Assembly: GCA_007694935.1 (NCBI GenBank)
Contig: REES01000052.1
Coordinates: 1 to 38,684, forward strand
Direction: 5' to 3'
DNA length: 38,684 nucleotides
DNA from: Rhodospirillales bacterium
Lineage (GTDB): Bacteria; Pseudomonadota; Alphaproteobacteria; Rhodospirillales; Defluviicoccaceae
In this document: positions 18,966-30,803 of the stretch, in pieces
How the letters are laid out: each line of letters starts with the position of its first letter
Position numbering within the stretch: position 1 is the stretch's first letter
Made by a program: the position numbers and the translations under genes
Notes under the pieces: generated by a model
What the model saw: only the letters and a program-made list of their open reading frames with translations
Told to the model about the DNA's origin: nothing
Database searches by the model: none

Positions 18966-19919
18966 ATGTCCGACCCCCGACCCGTCATCGCCCGATTCGT
19001 GATCTGGTTCCACCGCCTGCCCGGTTCGGTGCGGGGACCGGTGTACATGACCGGAGCGGCACTGGCTTTCACCGTGATGATGGTGCTGGTCCGTCACATC
19101 TCGCAAAGCATCCATCCGTTCGAGGCGGCGTTCTTCCGCAACCTGTTCGGCCTGCTGCCGCTGCTGCCGTGGCTGATCCGGGTGCGGAGCGAGGCCTTTC
19201 GGACCCGGCGACTGGGCCTGCATGCCCTGCGGGCCGGCTGCGGACTGTCCGCCATGCTGCTGTTCTTCACGGCGCTGAGCCTGATCCCGCTGGCCGAGGC
19301 AACGGCGCTTACCTTCGCGACGCCGCTGTTCGCCACCGCCGGCGCGGCGCTGGTGCTGAAGGAGCAGGTCGGCATCCGCCGCTGGTCGGCGACGGTCGCC
19401 GGGTTCATCGGGGTCCTGGTCATCCTGCGGCCCGGAGCGGACCTGATCACCGTGGGCGCCGCCGCCGGCCTGGGCGCCGCCATGTTCATGGCGCTCGCGG
19501 TGCTATGCATCAAGACGCTGGCGCGGACCGAGGCGCCGGCGACCATCGTCCTGTATTTCGGGGTGCTGGTGACGCCGCTGTCGCTGCTTCCGGCGCTGCC
19601 GGTGTGGACGACGCCGAGCCTTCCGCTGCTGGGATGGTGCGCCCTGATGGGCTTTGCCGCCACCGCCGGCCAGATCCTGCTCACCCGCGCGTTCGCCAGC
19701 GCCGATGCCTCGGCGGTCCTGCCGTTCGATTTCTCCCGGCTGGTGTTCGTCTCCGTCCTCGGCATGGTGCTGTTCGGCGAGATGCCGGATGTCTGGACCT
19801 ATGTCGGGGCGACGGTGATCGTGGCGGCGACGGTGTACATCGCCCGCCGCGAGGCGCGACTGGGCCGCATCACGCCGCCGGCGGCCGGCACACCTCCGCC
19901 CCACCAGCCGCCGCTTTGA
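18966..19919 (+). CDS. EamA/DMT-superfamily membrane permease
   Basis: A 317-residue inner-membrane protein with about ten hydrophobic helices in two EamA repeats. The first repeat begins YMTGAALAFTVMMVLVRHIS. A charged EAAFFRNLFGLLPLL segment follows, then the conserved LAEATALTFATPLFATAGA. The second repeat contains AATAGQILLTRAFASADASA and ends with LFGEMPDVWTYVGATVIVAA. This is the drug/metabolite transporter plan. Members of this subgroup include S-adenosylmethionine and amino-acid-metabolite carriers, but the substrate is not identifiable. The ATG at 18966 is chosen because it gives a short cytoplasmic N-terminus; in-frame codons upstream are Pro/Arg-rich leader. A proline-rich tail ends the protein. 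Confidence 0.88.
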   Translation: MSDPRPVIARFVIWFHRLPGSVRGPVYMTGAALAFTVMMVLVRHISQSIHPFEAAFFRNLFGLLPLLPWLIRVRSEAFRTRRLGLHALRAGCGLSAMLLFFTALSLIPLAEATALTFATPLFATAGAALVLKEQVGIRRWSATVAGFIGVLVILRPGADLITVGAAAGLGAAMFMALAVLCIKTLARTEAPATIVLYFGVLVTPLSLLPALPVWTTPSLPLLGWCALMGFAATAGQILLTRAFASADASAVLPFDFSRLVFVSVLGMVLFGEMPDVWTYVGATVIVAATVYIARREARLGRITPPAAGTPPPHQPPL

Positions 19920-19934
19920 TCGGTTGAACCGAAT
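19902..19934 (+). repeat. Imperfect direct repeat, copy A
   Basis: A 33-base segment spanning the end of the EamA gene. It matches 21025-21057 at 27 of 33 positions, with an identical 13-base core TGATCGGTTGAAC at 19918-19930. The two copies flank the CHAP-lipoprotein gene in the same orientation. Confidence 0.4.
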
Positions 19935-20270
19935 CGCGCCCGGGCCGCAACCAACTCATCCCGGGCGTCGACCGCGGCACCGAAACCCTGCGCCATGTGT
20001 TCGACCGACGCAGCGAAGCGGTGACCACGACCATCGCCGATTCGCCGGCCAAAGCCAGAAAAAAGCAAGACCAGGACCGAACCCTGTTGCCAGGCGCCCC
20101 GCGACCATCCTCGCATCGGGGGCCACGATCGCCGTCGCCACCATGTGTCGCGTCGAAGAACCTTAGCGGTGCTACTGCCGCGGGTCGCCGGTCGGCGTCG
20201 TCCAGACCACCGGCAGCCGTCACGATGACTGTATTTTTCCCTTGATTTTTCCGTCGCATAATAAGATCGC
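19920..20270. other. 351-base intergenic stretch without a supported gene
   Basis: Lies between the EamA permease and the CHAP lipoprotein. Short open frames exist on both strands, but none has a recognisable domain or convincing start. The first 14 bases belong to direct-repeat copy A. The last 45 bases are distinctly AT-rich (TTTTTCCC, TTGATTTTT, then ATAATAAGAT), which suits a promoter for the gene starting at 20271. No -35/-10 pair with good spacing could be fixed. No terminator hairpin with a T-run was seen. Confidence 0.5.
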
Positions 20271-20915
20271 ATGAGGCATGTGCTGGATCGGGTTTTCACA
20301 GGGAACCGGCGGGCCGTGTCGTCTTTGAGGACAGGATTGCTCCTTCAGTGCTTGCCCGCGGACAGCCGGTACTGGCGTCTGTGCGGCGCAGCGGTCATCC
20401 TCTTCGGCTTCTTAGTTGGTGTCGGGGGCTGTGCCTCGAAGCCGCCACCGCCTGTGGACCCGCAGGGCGCGGTTCGCGTGCCGATGCAGTGCGTGCCGTT
20501 CGCCCGAGAGGTCTCCCAGGTGCAAATCCGGGGAAACGCGGCCGACTGGTGGTCCTTGGCCGAAGGCCGCTACCAGCGTTCGGCGCAACCCGAAGTCGGG
20601 AGTGTGCTGGTGTTCCGTCGCTCCGCAAGGCTGCCGCACGGTCATGTGGCGGTCGTGTCCAGCGTCCTCGCGGATCGCTACATTCTGGTCACCCACGCCA
20701 ACTGGGTCCGTGATCAGATCAACGAAGACGCGCCCGTGATCGACGTTTCGCCCGGCAATGACTGGTCCGAGGTCCGGGTGTGGTGGCCACCGTCCGGCCA
20801 GATGGGCAGGACCGTGTTTCCGACGTTCGGATTTATTGCCGCTGGATCGCCACCCGGTCCCGACCAGATCGCAGGCAACACGCGGCGCGTGATCCAATCG
20901 GCCGTCCACAACTGA
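20271..20915 (+). CDS. CHAP-domain lipoprotein, probable peptidoglycan amidase/endopeptidase
   Basis: A 214-residue envelope protein. A hydrophobic helix (40-53) ends in the lipobox-like VGVGGC, with Cys54 the likely lipidated residue, followed by a proline-rich spacer (PPPPVDP). The CHAP domain starts at MQCVPFAREVSQVQIRGNA. Cys74 is the expected nucleophile, His125 (LPHGHVAVV) the second catalytic residue and Asn144 (THANW) a likely third. CHAP enzymes cleave peptide or amide bonds in peptidoglycan. The start is uncertain: the ATG at 20271 leaves about 38 polar residues before the lipoprotein signal, which is long. A GTG at 20316 would give a more usual signal length. The gene stands alone, with an AT-rich upstream region. 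Confidence 0.8.
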   Translation: MRHVLDRVFTGNRRAVSSLRTGLLLQCLPADSRYWRLCGAAVILFGFLVGVGGCASKPPPPVDPQGAVRVPMQCVPFAREVSQVQIRGNAADWWSLAEGRYQRSAQPEVGSVLVFRRSARLPHGHVAVVSSVLADRYILVTHANWVRDQINEDAPVIDVSPGNDWSEVRVWWPPSGQMGRTVFPTFGFIAAGSPPGPDQIAGNTRRVIQSAVHN

Positions 20916-21024
20916 CCTTGGGCAGCCGCCAAGCCCGCGTGGTTCCGATCCCGGTCAGCGGCCCGGCGGACATACCCGCGGTGTGACCGGGTGCCCGCTG
21001 GTGAGCCCGGGGCGCGGTGCAACT

Positions 21025-21057
21025 CACCCACCGCCGCCCTGATCGGTTGAACTGGAT
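21025..21057 (+). repeat. Imperfect direct repeat, copy B
   Basis: Second copy of the 33-base repeat at 19902-19934, 27 of 33 identical, with the identical core TGATCGGTTGAAC at 21040-21052. It lies in the 253-base gap between the CHAP lipoprotein and the amylase gene. Confidence 0.4.
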
Positions 21058-21168
21058 GGCAGCGCCTCCCCCTCGCATCACCGGCGGTTTCCGCTATGAT
21101 GCCGGGCATCGGCCCGCCGACATCACCCCGCCCGCACGCCTTTTCCGTCGCCACCGGAGTTCGCCACC

Positions 21169-23337
21169 ATGCCTGACCTCGTCATCCGTTTCCGCAAGCC
21201 CCAGGACTGGTCCGAGCCGGTTCGGTTGCACTATTGGGACCTGGAGCCGGGCGGCGGCGGTTCCGGGTGGCCGGGCGTGAGCATGACTGCGGAAGGCGAC
21301 GACTGGTACAGCCACACCTTGCCCGGCGCCGTTTCGGTCCGCCTGGTGTTCAACGACGGGACCGGCCGTCAGACCGGCGACCTTCATCGCCGGGGCAGCG
21401 GCTGGTTCGCCGGCGAGCGTTGGCATGACAGCCGGCCCGAACCGGGTGAGTCGTCGCCCGCTCGGTCTGCACAAGGCCAAATCAAGGCACCGAAACCGCA
21501 GCCTCGCAAGCCGCAGCCCGAACTCACCGGCAAGGACTTCCGGGAGGAGACGATCTATTTCCTGCTGACCGCCCGGTTCTACGATGGCGATCCCTCCAAC
21601 AACTTCTTCTGCCGCGATCGCATCCGCTTCGACCCCGCCACCGGGAAGGCGATCGACCCCCACTGGCGCGGCGACTTCAAGGGGCTGATCCAGCGCCTGG
21701 ACTACATCCGCGACCTGGGTTTCACCGCCATCTGGATCACCCCGCCGATCGAGAACCGCAGCGGCCTGGATTACCACGGCTACCACGGCTACGACTGGAC
21801 CCGCATCGATCCCCGCCTGGAATCCCCCGATGCCACCTACCAGGACCTGATCGACGCCGCCCACCCTCGCGGCATCAAGATCATCCAGGACGTGGTGATC
21901 AATCACTCCTGCCAGTTCGGCATCCGCGGCAAGGTCTGGATCGATCACCTGCCGATCAAATACTACGTGCCCCAGGGCTCGGAGCAGGGCCGGGTCGACC
22001 ACGGGCCCTATCAGGGCAACCTCGGCAACTACGCTTGGCCCAACCGCGACGACATCGACAACCCCGTTGCCCCGGACTGGTACCGGGAGCGGCACGCCAC
22101 CGATCCCGAAGGCAAGGTCCCCCTAAAGGATCCCAAGACCGGAGAGACGGTGCCCAAGCCCGGCTACGATCCGGGGCGCTTTTTCGGCATCGATGCCGGA
22201 ACCCTTGATCCCGAGTGGTACCACCAGCACGGCTTCATCGCCGGCGGCGACTGGGAGAATCCGTGGCCGCTGCAGCAGAAGCACATCGCCGGCGACTGCA
22301 TCGACCTCAATACCGAGGGGCAGACCGTCAAGGACTACATCATCGGTTCGATCAACACGTACCTGGACATGGGGGTGGATGCCCTCCGCATCGACACCGT
22401 CAAGCACATCGAGCGCGGCAACCTGCTCGAGTACGTCAACGCCTGGAAGGCGCACAAGCCGGGGGTGTTCGTGTTCGGCGAGAACCTGGTGAAGGGCTAC
22501 GGCTGGGGCGATCTCGGCGGCGGCGACAACGGCCCGTCACCGATCCGCCCGTGGTGGTACACCCGCCTCGGCAACGATCCGCAGGACCCCAACTCGGGCG
22601 GTGACTCCGGTTTCCCGCAGCTGGATTTCGGGCTGTTCTCCACCTTTCGCGACAACCTGTCCCGCGGCAGCTTCGACGGCGTCGCCCGGGTGCTGGAGAT
22701 GGACTGGATCTACGGCGATGCCACCACCCTGGTCACCTTCCTGCAGAACCACGACGTCGGCCCCGACAACGACTTCCGCTTCCGCTTCAAGGGGGAGGCG
22801 TGGATGGCGGCGGCCGCCTACAACCTGATCTGGACGGTGCGGGGCATCCCCTGCCTCTACTACGGGGAGGAGATCGAGTTCATGAAGGGCGCACCCCAGG
22901 ACGTCATCGGCAACGACGACACCCTGGATACCACGGGCCGCGCCTACTTCGGCGACCACCTCACCGACGACCGCATCAAGGAGACCCAGAGCCATCCGCT
23001 CTATCAGCACATCCGACGGCTGAACCGGATCCGGCGGGCCATCCCGGCGTTGCAGAAGGCGCACATGAGCCACATCCATGAATGGGGCAGCGGCATCCGC
23101 TTCGTCCGTGATCTCGACGACGGCGCCAGCTACGCGGTGGTCGGCCTCGCCATCGGGGGGGACCAGCACATCCACGTGGACGGCGTGCGCAACGGCGTCT
23201 ACCGCGATGCCGTCACGGGGGGCGAGATCCACGTGGGCGATGGCAGCCTTTCATTCGGGGTGCGCGGCAACTCCGCCGGCATCTGGGTCCTGGATGGCCC
23301 GGGCAAGATCGGCGACGACGGCACCTGGCTCCGCTGA
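21169..23337 (+). CDS. GH13 alpha-amylase-family glycoside hydrolase with N-terminal carbohydrate-binding module
   Basis: A 722-residue enzyme acting on alpha-glucans. Residues 1-87 look like a CBM25/26-type starch-binding module (LHYWDLEPGG, DDWYSHTLPG, VRLVFNDG). A Pro/Lys/Gln linker (about 88-120) follows. The GH13 barrel begins at ETIYFLLTARFYDGD. The four conserved regions are intact: DVVINH (241-246), DALRIDTVKH with nucleophile Asp409, FVFGENL with acid/base Glu438, and FLQNHD with Asp529. A C-terminal beta domain (about 640-722) completes it. The ATG at 21169 has GGAG nine bases upstream. No signal peptide is visible. That is odd for an enzyme with a starch-binding module and suggests cytoplasmic glycogen or maltodextrin as substrate, unless a non-classical export route is used. 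Confidence 0.92.
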   Translation: MPDLVIRFRKPQDWSEPVRLHYWDLEPGGGGSGWPGVSMTAEGDDWYSHTLPGAVSVRLVFNDGTGRQTGDLHRRGSGWFAGERWHDSRPEPGESSPARSAQGQIKAPKPQPRKPQPELTGKDFREETIYFLLTARFYDGDPSNNFFCRDRIRFDPATGKAIDPHWRGDFKGLIQRLDYIRDLGFTAIWITPPIENRSGLDYHGYHGYDWTRIDPRLESPDATYQDLIDAAHPRGIKIIQDVVINHSCQFGIRGKVWIDHLPIKYYVPQGSEQGRVDHGPYQGNLGNYAWPNRDDIDNPVAPDWYRERHATDPEGKVPLKDPKTGETVPKPGYDPGRFFGIDAGTLDPEWYHQHGFIAGGDWENPWPLQQKHIAGDCIDLNTEGQTVKDYIIGSINTYLDMGVDALRIDTVKHIERGNLLEYVNAWKAHKPGVFVFGENLVKGYGWGDLGGGDNGPSPIRPWWYTRLGNDPQDPNSGGDSGFPQLDFGLFSTFRDNLSRGSFDGVARVLEMDWIYGDATTLVTFLQNHDVGPDNDFRFRFKGEAWMAAAAYNLIWTVRGIPCLYYGEEIEFMKGAPQDVIGNDDTLDTTGRAYFGDHLTDDRIKETQSHPLYQHIRRLNRIRRAIPALQKAHMSHIHEWGSGIRFVRDLDDGASYAVVGLAIGGDQHIHVDGVRNGVYRDAVTGGEIHVGDGSLSFGVRGNSAGIWVLDGPGKIGDDGTWLR

Positions 23338-23386
23338 GGTACCCCCGGCACGCGCGGCACGGCCGGACGTTCGTTGACGAAGTTGT

Positions 23387-23406
23387 GCGGCCGGCTGCGC
23401 GGCCGC
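23387..23406. terminator. GC-rich hairpin between convergent amylase and ftsB genes
   Basis: Perfect 7-base stem GCGGCCG/CGGCCGC with a 6-base loop, placed 50 bases after the amylase stop and just outside the ftsB stop. No T-run follows on either strand, so termination is only suggested by position. Confidence 0.3.
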
Positions 23407-23408
23407 GT

Positions 23409-23744
23409 TCACGGCCGCGGCTGACCAGCCTCGTCTTCGGGAAAGATCACCAGGTCGTCGGGATGGCCGAGGCCGAGGGTGCGCCGGGCCATCTCCTCAA
23501 GCAGGTCGGCATCCAGGCTCTCCGGCCGCAGCAGGCGGACCCGGTGTTCCAGAATCTGCCGTTCGGCATGGAGGCGGTCCCGTTCCGCGACAGCCTCCGC
23601 ATACTGTCGCTCCATCTCTTCCCAGGCCGCAAGGCCGCGGTCACCGTGGACGACGTGATAGGCGAAAAAGGCGATCAGCAGCAGCCCGATGGCCGGGCCG
23701 GCGAGATAGCGAAGGAACCTTTTCAGAGCGGCAACCAAGCCCAT
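23409..23744 (-). CDS. ftsB: Septum formation initiator, FtsB/DivIC family
   Basis: Small bitopic division protein of 111 residues that bridges FtsL and FtsQ in the divisome. Residues 1-12 are cytoplasmic and basic. One transmembrane helix (about 14-31, AGPAIGLLLIAFFAYHVV) follows. A coiled coil runs over about 40-75 (AAWEEMERQYAEAVAERDRL...ILEHRVRLL) and ends in the family motif LRPESLDADLLEEMARRTLG. The GHPDDLVIF segment near the end is also typical. In alphaproteobacteria this gene usually sits directly after eno. Here a plus-strand toxin-antitoxin pair separates them, so it probably needs its own promoter. Confidence 0.9.
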   Translation of the reverse strand: MGLVAALKRFLRYLAGPAIGLLLIAFFAYHVVHGDRGLAAWEEMERQYAEAVAERDRLHAERQILEHRVRLLRPESLDADLLEEMARRTLGLGHPDDLVIFPEDEAGQPRP

Positions 23745-23782
23745 GTCCGCCTGCGCCGCTTCTGCCGGCGCTTCTCAACAGT

Positions 23783-23983
23783 GTTGATCGATCTCAACTC
23801 TACTCTGGCCAGAGTGGTATTACCAACCGCTTGCCAAGGCAACCGTGTGCGTGAGTCCGGCAACCCGCTTTACGAAGACGTGGTGCCGCTGAAGCGCAAC
23901 CATTCCGATTTGCCTGCTGCGGCCTCGGCTTGGGCTGGCAGGAAACCTTGCGCATTGACATTGTGGATACGGGAGAGCAGATT
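23783..23983 (+). promoter_or_regulatory. Candidate promoter/operator region of the toxin-antitoxin operon
   Basis: Three small inverted repeats follow one another: GTTGA...TCAAC (23783-23798, 6-base spacer), a perfect 14-base palindrome ACTCTGGCCAGAGT (23802-23815), and TGGTA-T-TACCA (23815-23825). Further on, an exact TTGACA (23955-23960) could be a -35 box, with a weak CAGATT 17 bases later, just before the antitoxin ATG at 23991. Autorepression by the antitoxin is normal for this class. Which repeat is the operator is a guess. Confidence 0.35.
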
Positions 23984-23990
23984 CGATTGC

Positions 23991-24332
23991 ATGTCGAAGG
24001 GCGAGTCAACCGTGGCCAGAGCATCGAAGGCTGTAACCGCAGCGGTCGGAGACCGTGCTCGGGCCGCTGATACCAGAGGCAGCATCAACCTCCGCATCGA
24101 AGCCCGGACCCGCCAACTCATCGACGACGCGGCGGCGGTTCTTGGCAAGACGCGGACCGAGTTCATGATCGAGAGCGCGCGACGGCAGGCGATCGATGTT
24201 CTGCTGGATCAGCGACTTTTCGCGCTGGATCCGGAGCGCTATGACGCCTTCGCGCATGCGCTGGAAAACCCGCCGGCGCCGGGCCCGAATCTGAGGGCGC
24301 TGTTGCGCCGCGTTCCGGCATGGGAGCGGTGA
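23991..24332 (+). CDS. DUF1778 (TacA-type) ribbon-helix-helix antitoxin
   Basis: A 113-residue antitoxin of the GNAT toxin pair. The ribbon-helix-helix part reads GSINLRIEARTRQLIDDAAA (residues 30-49), followed by LGKTRTEFMIESARRQA, the classic DUF1778 core. The C-terminal part LLDQRLFALDPERYDAFAHA, then PPAPGPNLRALL, is the arm that wraps the toxin. It neutralises the toxin and represses the operon as a complex. The annotated ATG at 23991 gives about 20 more N-terminal residues than most family members. A GTG at 24012 is an alternative. The 3' end overlaps the toxin gene by 13 bases, so synthesis is coupled. Confidence 0.9.
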   Translation: MSKGESTVARASKAVTAAVGDRARAADTRGSINLRIEARTRQLIDDAAAVLGKTRTEFMIESARRQAIDVLLDQRLFALDPERYDAFAHALENPPAPGPNLRALLRRVPAWER

Positions 24333-24850
24333 GCCAGGAGAAAGGGCCCTCCGCATACGGATTGTCGGCGCCCGTTGCTCTCACCGGGGATCACGACCTC
24401 TCGACATTTGACTGCGGTGAGCCGGCCCTGAATGACTGGCTGAGACAGCGGGCCCTCAGAAACGAAAGCCGGTTTTCGCGAACCTATGTCGTCTGCGATG
24501 GCAATAGGGTCGTCGCGTACTTTTGCATTTCCGCTGGGGCGATCGAACGCGCGGCCGCGCCGGGACGGATCCGGCGCAACGCTCCAGAAGCGATACCGGT
24601 CTCCATCATTGGCCGACTGGCGGTCAGTCAGGATCACGCAGGAAAGGGACTGGGGGCCGACATCCTCTCGGATGCCCTGCGCCGCATAGCCTTGGCTTCG
24701 CAGAGCATCGGCATCGCAGCGGTGGTCGTTCACGCCAAGGACGATACGGCGAAGCGTTTCTACATGAATTGCGCAGAGTTCATCGCATTCCCGGCCGACA
24801 GCCGAACCCTCTTTCTCCCCATAGAAACCGTGGCCGCGGCCTTCGGCTGA
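24320..24850 (+). CDS. GNAT-family acetyltransferase toxin (TacT type)
   Basis: A 176-residue acetyltransferase. Known TacT-type toxins acetylate the amino group of aminoacyl-tRNA and stop translation. Visible features are the opening LTGDHDLSTFDCGEPALNDWL (split here at residues 21-41), SRTYVVCDGNRVVAYFCIS, IIGRLAVSQDHAGKGLGADIL with the acetyl-CoA loop around Gly108-Gly112, and FYMNCAEF with Tyr148 as the likely catalytic residue, ending in TLFLPI. All elements are intact, so the toxin is probably active. The ATG at 24320 lies inside the antitoxin gene. The pair is on the strand opposite to its housekeeping neighbours eno and ftsB. Confidence 0.92.
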   Translation: MGAVSQEKGPSAYGLSAPVALTGDHDLSTFDCGEPALNDWLRQRALRNESRFSRTYVVCDGNRVVAYFCISAGAIERAAAPGRIRRNAPEAIPVSIIGRLAVSQDHAGKGLGADILSDALRRIALASQSIGIAAVVVHAKDDTAKRFYMNCAEFIAFPADSRTLFLPIETVAAAFG

Positions 24851-24932
24851 CCTTGGAAGGCCGCCGCCCGATACCCGCCTTCGGGGGCACTGAACGGGTG
24901 GCCCCCGGGGGATCGGGGGCTGCCCCGGATCC

Positions 24933-24980
24933 AAAAAACGTTGGGGGACGGGCGGCAGCACCTGCGGCCGCTCGCCCCCC
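24933..24980 (-). terminator. Rho-independent terminator of eno
   Basis: On the minus strand, 22 bases after the eno stop, a 14-base arm rich in G (24980-24967) pairs with 24956-24943. Twelve pairs are Watson-Crick, with one G-T wobble and one A-C mismatch. The loop is 10 bases, and AACGTTTTTT follows. A T-tract after a strong GC stem is the textbook form. It lies between the convergent toxin and eno genes. Confidence 0.75.
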
Positions 24981-25002
24981 GTAAGATTATTCGCCGAACC
25001 GC

Positions 25003-27621
<2,619 letters not shown>

Positions 27622-27669
27622 ACAGTCCCACGGTCCGCAGTCGACTGCCACACCGGATAGAATTCATTG

Positions 27670-27812
27670 ATGGATTGCTTTGCCTTCGGCTCGCAATGAC
27701 GATGGTGACTCCGTCACATTGCGTGAAGAGTTATTTGTTTATGTCAATAAAATCGGTTTCGAACACCCGGAATTTCATCTCGTCATTGCGAGCCGAAGGC
27801 GAAGCAATCCAT
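27670..27812. repeat. MITE-like element with 33-base inverted repeats
   Basis: Arms at 27670-27702 and 27780-27812 are inverted copies with one mismatch in 33 bases, separated by 77 AT-richer bases. Each arm contains the theme GTCATTGCGAG...GAAGCAATCC, which I recall as a widespread dispersed palindromic repeat in bacterial genomes. No transposase is encoded. It lies between the convergent channel-like gene and kdsA, where the RNA hairpin could also act as a bidirectional terminator. Confidence 0.85.
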
Positions 27813-27879
27813 TTTTTCTTGTGTGAGGCTGTTAAAACACACTGAAACCGAACGGCCAGGACGGCGGATCCTTACAAAC

Positions 27880-28716
27880 TCAGACCACGACCGGGTGGGC
27901 CTTGGCCAGCCGGTCCAGCTGCATCAGCAGCTCCACAACGGCCGGCAGTTCCGCCATGGGAATCATGTTGGGGCCGTCGCTGGGGGCGCGGTCGGGATCG
28001 GGATGGGTCTCGATGAACACCGCGGCGACGCCGATCGCCACGGCGGCGCGTGCCAGCACCGGCGCGAATTCCCGCTGGCCTCCCGACGCGGTGCCGCGCC
28101 CGCCCGGCTGCTGCACGGAATGGGTGGCGTCGAACACCACCGGGCAGCCGGTCGCGGCCAGCACCGGCAGCGCCCGCATGTCGCTGACCAGGGTGTTATA
28201 GCCGAAGCTGGCCCCGCGTTCGGTCACCAGTACCGCGTCGTTGCCGGCGCCGCGCACCTTGGCCACCACCGCCGCCATGTCCCAGGGTGCGAGGAACTGG
28301 CCCTTCTTCACGTTCACCACCCGGCCGGTCTCGGCCGCCGCCACCAGCAGGTCGGTCTGCCGGCACAGGAATGCCGGAATCTGCAGGATATCGACCGCTT
28401 CCGCCACCAGCCTGCACTGCTCCGCCGTGTGCACATCGGTCAGCACCGGCAGGCCCAGGCGCTCCCGGATCTCGGCGAACACCGGCAGCGCCGCGGCCAA
28501 GCCGACACCCCGGGCGGCGTCGAGGCTGGTGCGGTTGGCCTTGTCGAACGAGGTCTTGTAGACCAGTCCGAGGCCGAGGCGTGCGGCCATGTCCCTGAGG
28601 GCTTCCGCCGTCTCCAGGGCGTGGGCCCGGCTCTCCATGGCGCACGGCCCGGCGATCAGCACCAGCGGCAGGTCGTTACCGAACACCACCGGACCGACGG
28701 AGACGTGGCTTGGCAT
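27880..28716 (-). CDS. kdsA: 3-deoxy-8-phosphooctulonate (Kdo8P) synthase
   Basis: Condenses phosphoenolpyruvate with arabinose 5-phosphate to give Kdo 8-phosphate for the lipopolysaccharide core. It has 278 residues. Signatures are LIAGPCAMES (22-31), KTSFDKANRTS, LTDVHTAEQ, THSVQQPGG, and near the end FIETHPDPDRAPSDGPNM. The Cys in AGPCAMES, where the E. coli enzyme has Asn, together with the later His, Glu and Asp, marks the metal-dependent class as in Aquifex. It starts 10 bases after the pyrG stop and is the last gene of a tpiA-secG-pyrG-kdsA run. Its presence confirms a Gram-negative outer membrane. Confidence 0.96.
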   Translation of the reverse strand: MPSHVSVGPVVFGNDLPLVLIAGPCAMESRAHALETAEALRDMAARLGLGLVYKTSFDKANRTSLDAARGVGLAAALPVFAEIRERLGLPVLTDVHTAEQCRLVAEAVDILQIPAFLCRQTDLLVAAAETGRVVNVKKGQFLAPWDMAAVVAKVRGAGNDAVLVTERGASFGYNTLVSDMRALPVLAATGCPVVFDATHSVQQPGGRGTASGGQREFAPVLARAAVAIGVAAVFIETHPDPDRAPSDGPNMIPMAELPAVVELLMQLDRLAKAHPVVV

Positions 28717-28726
28717 GCCGACTCGC

Positions 28727-30436
<1,710 letters not shown>

Positions 30437-30454
30437 TCAAGGACACGCAATAGT

Positions 30455-30775
30455 TTAGCGGGCCAGCGGCGCCGCCGGCGCCCGGGGCTCCGCCGGTTGC
30501 TCCTGAACAGGCGGCATCGGGTGATCGAGAATCGATCGTGGTGCCGGGCTGGTGCCGGCCAGCTTGGCCAGCGTCAGGCTGGTGCAGATGAACAAGGCGG
30601 CGAGGATCGCCGTCGCCCGGGTCAGCAGGTTGGCGGTGCTGCGGCCGGTCATGAAGCCGCTCATGCCGCCGCCGCCGCCGATCCCGAGGGCACCGCCCTC
30701 GCTGCGCTGGAGGAGGACCACTCCCACCAGCGCGATGGCGAGGATGAGGTGGATGACGAGAATGACCGTGATCAT
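30455..30775 (-). CDS. secG: Preprotein translocase subunit SecG
   Basis: Small auxiliary subunit of the SecYEG channel, 106 residues. The ATG at 30775 gives the conserved start MITVILVIHLILAIALVGVV, followed by LLQRSEGGALGIGGGGG, the typical glycine-rich loop between the two helices. Helix 2 is about 55-75 (LLTRATAILAALFICTSLTL). The tail is Pro/Ala-rich and ends at the TAA in 30455. In-frame codons further upstream would overlap the end of tpiA and are rejected. It starts 28 bases after the tpiA stop, so the two are probably co-transcribed. Confidence 0.93.
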   Translation of the reverse strand: MITVILVIHLILAIALVGVVLLQRSEGGALGIGGGGGMSGFMTGRSTANLLTRATAILAALFICTSLTLAKLAGTSPAPRSILDHPMPPVQEQPAEPRAPAAPLAR

Positions 30776-30803
30776 CGAAAACCGAAACGATCCTTGCCTG
30801 TGT

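Noticed and set aside
19799-20299. Minus-strand frame with a phasin-like stretch (VEHMAQGFGAAVDARDELVA)
   Set aside because: No convincing start, overlap with the EamA gene, and the similarity is only to generic Ala-rich helices.
23816-23990. Possible gene remnant upstream of the antitoxin
   Set aside because: Several frames give protein-like phrases, but none matches a family I recognise and none has a start with a ribosome-binding site.
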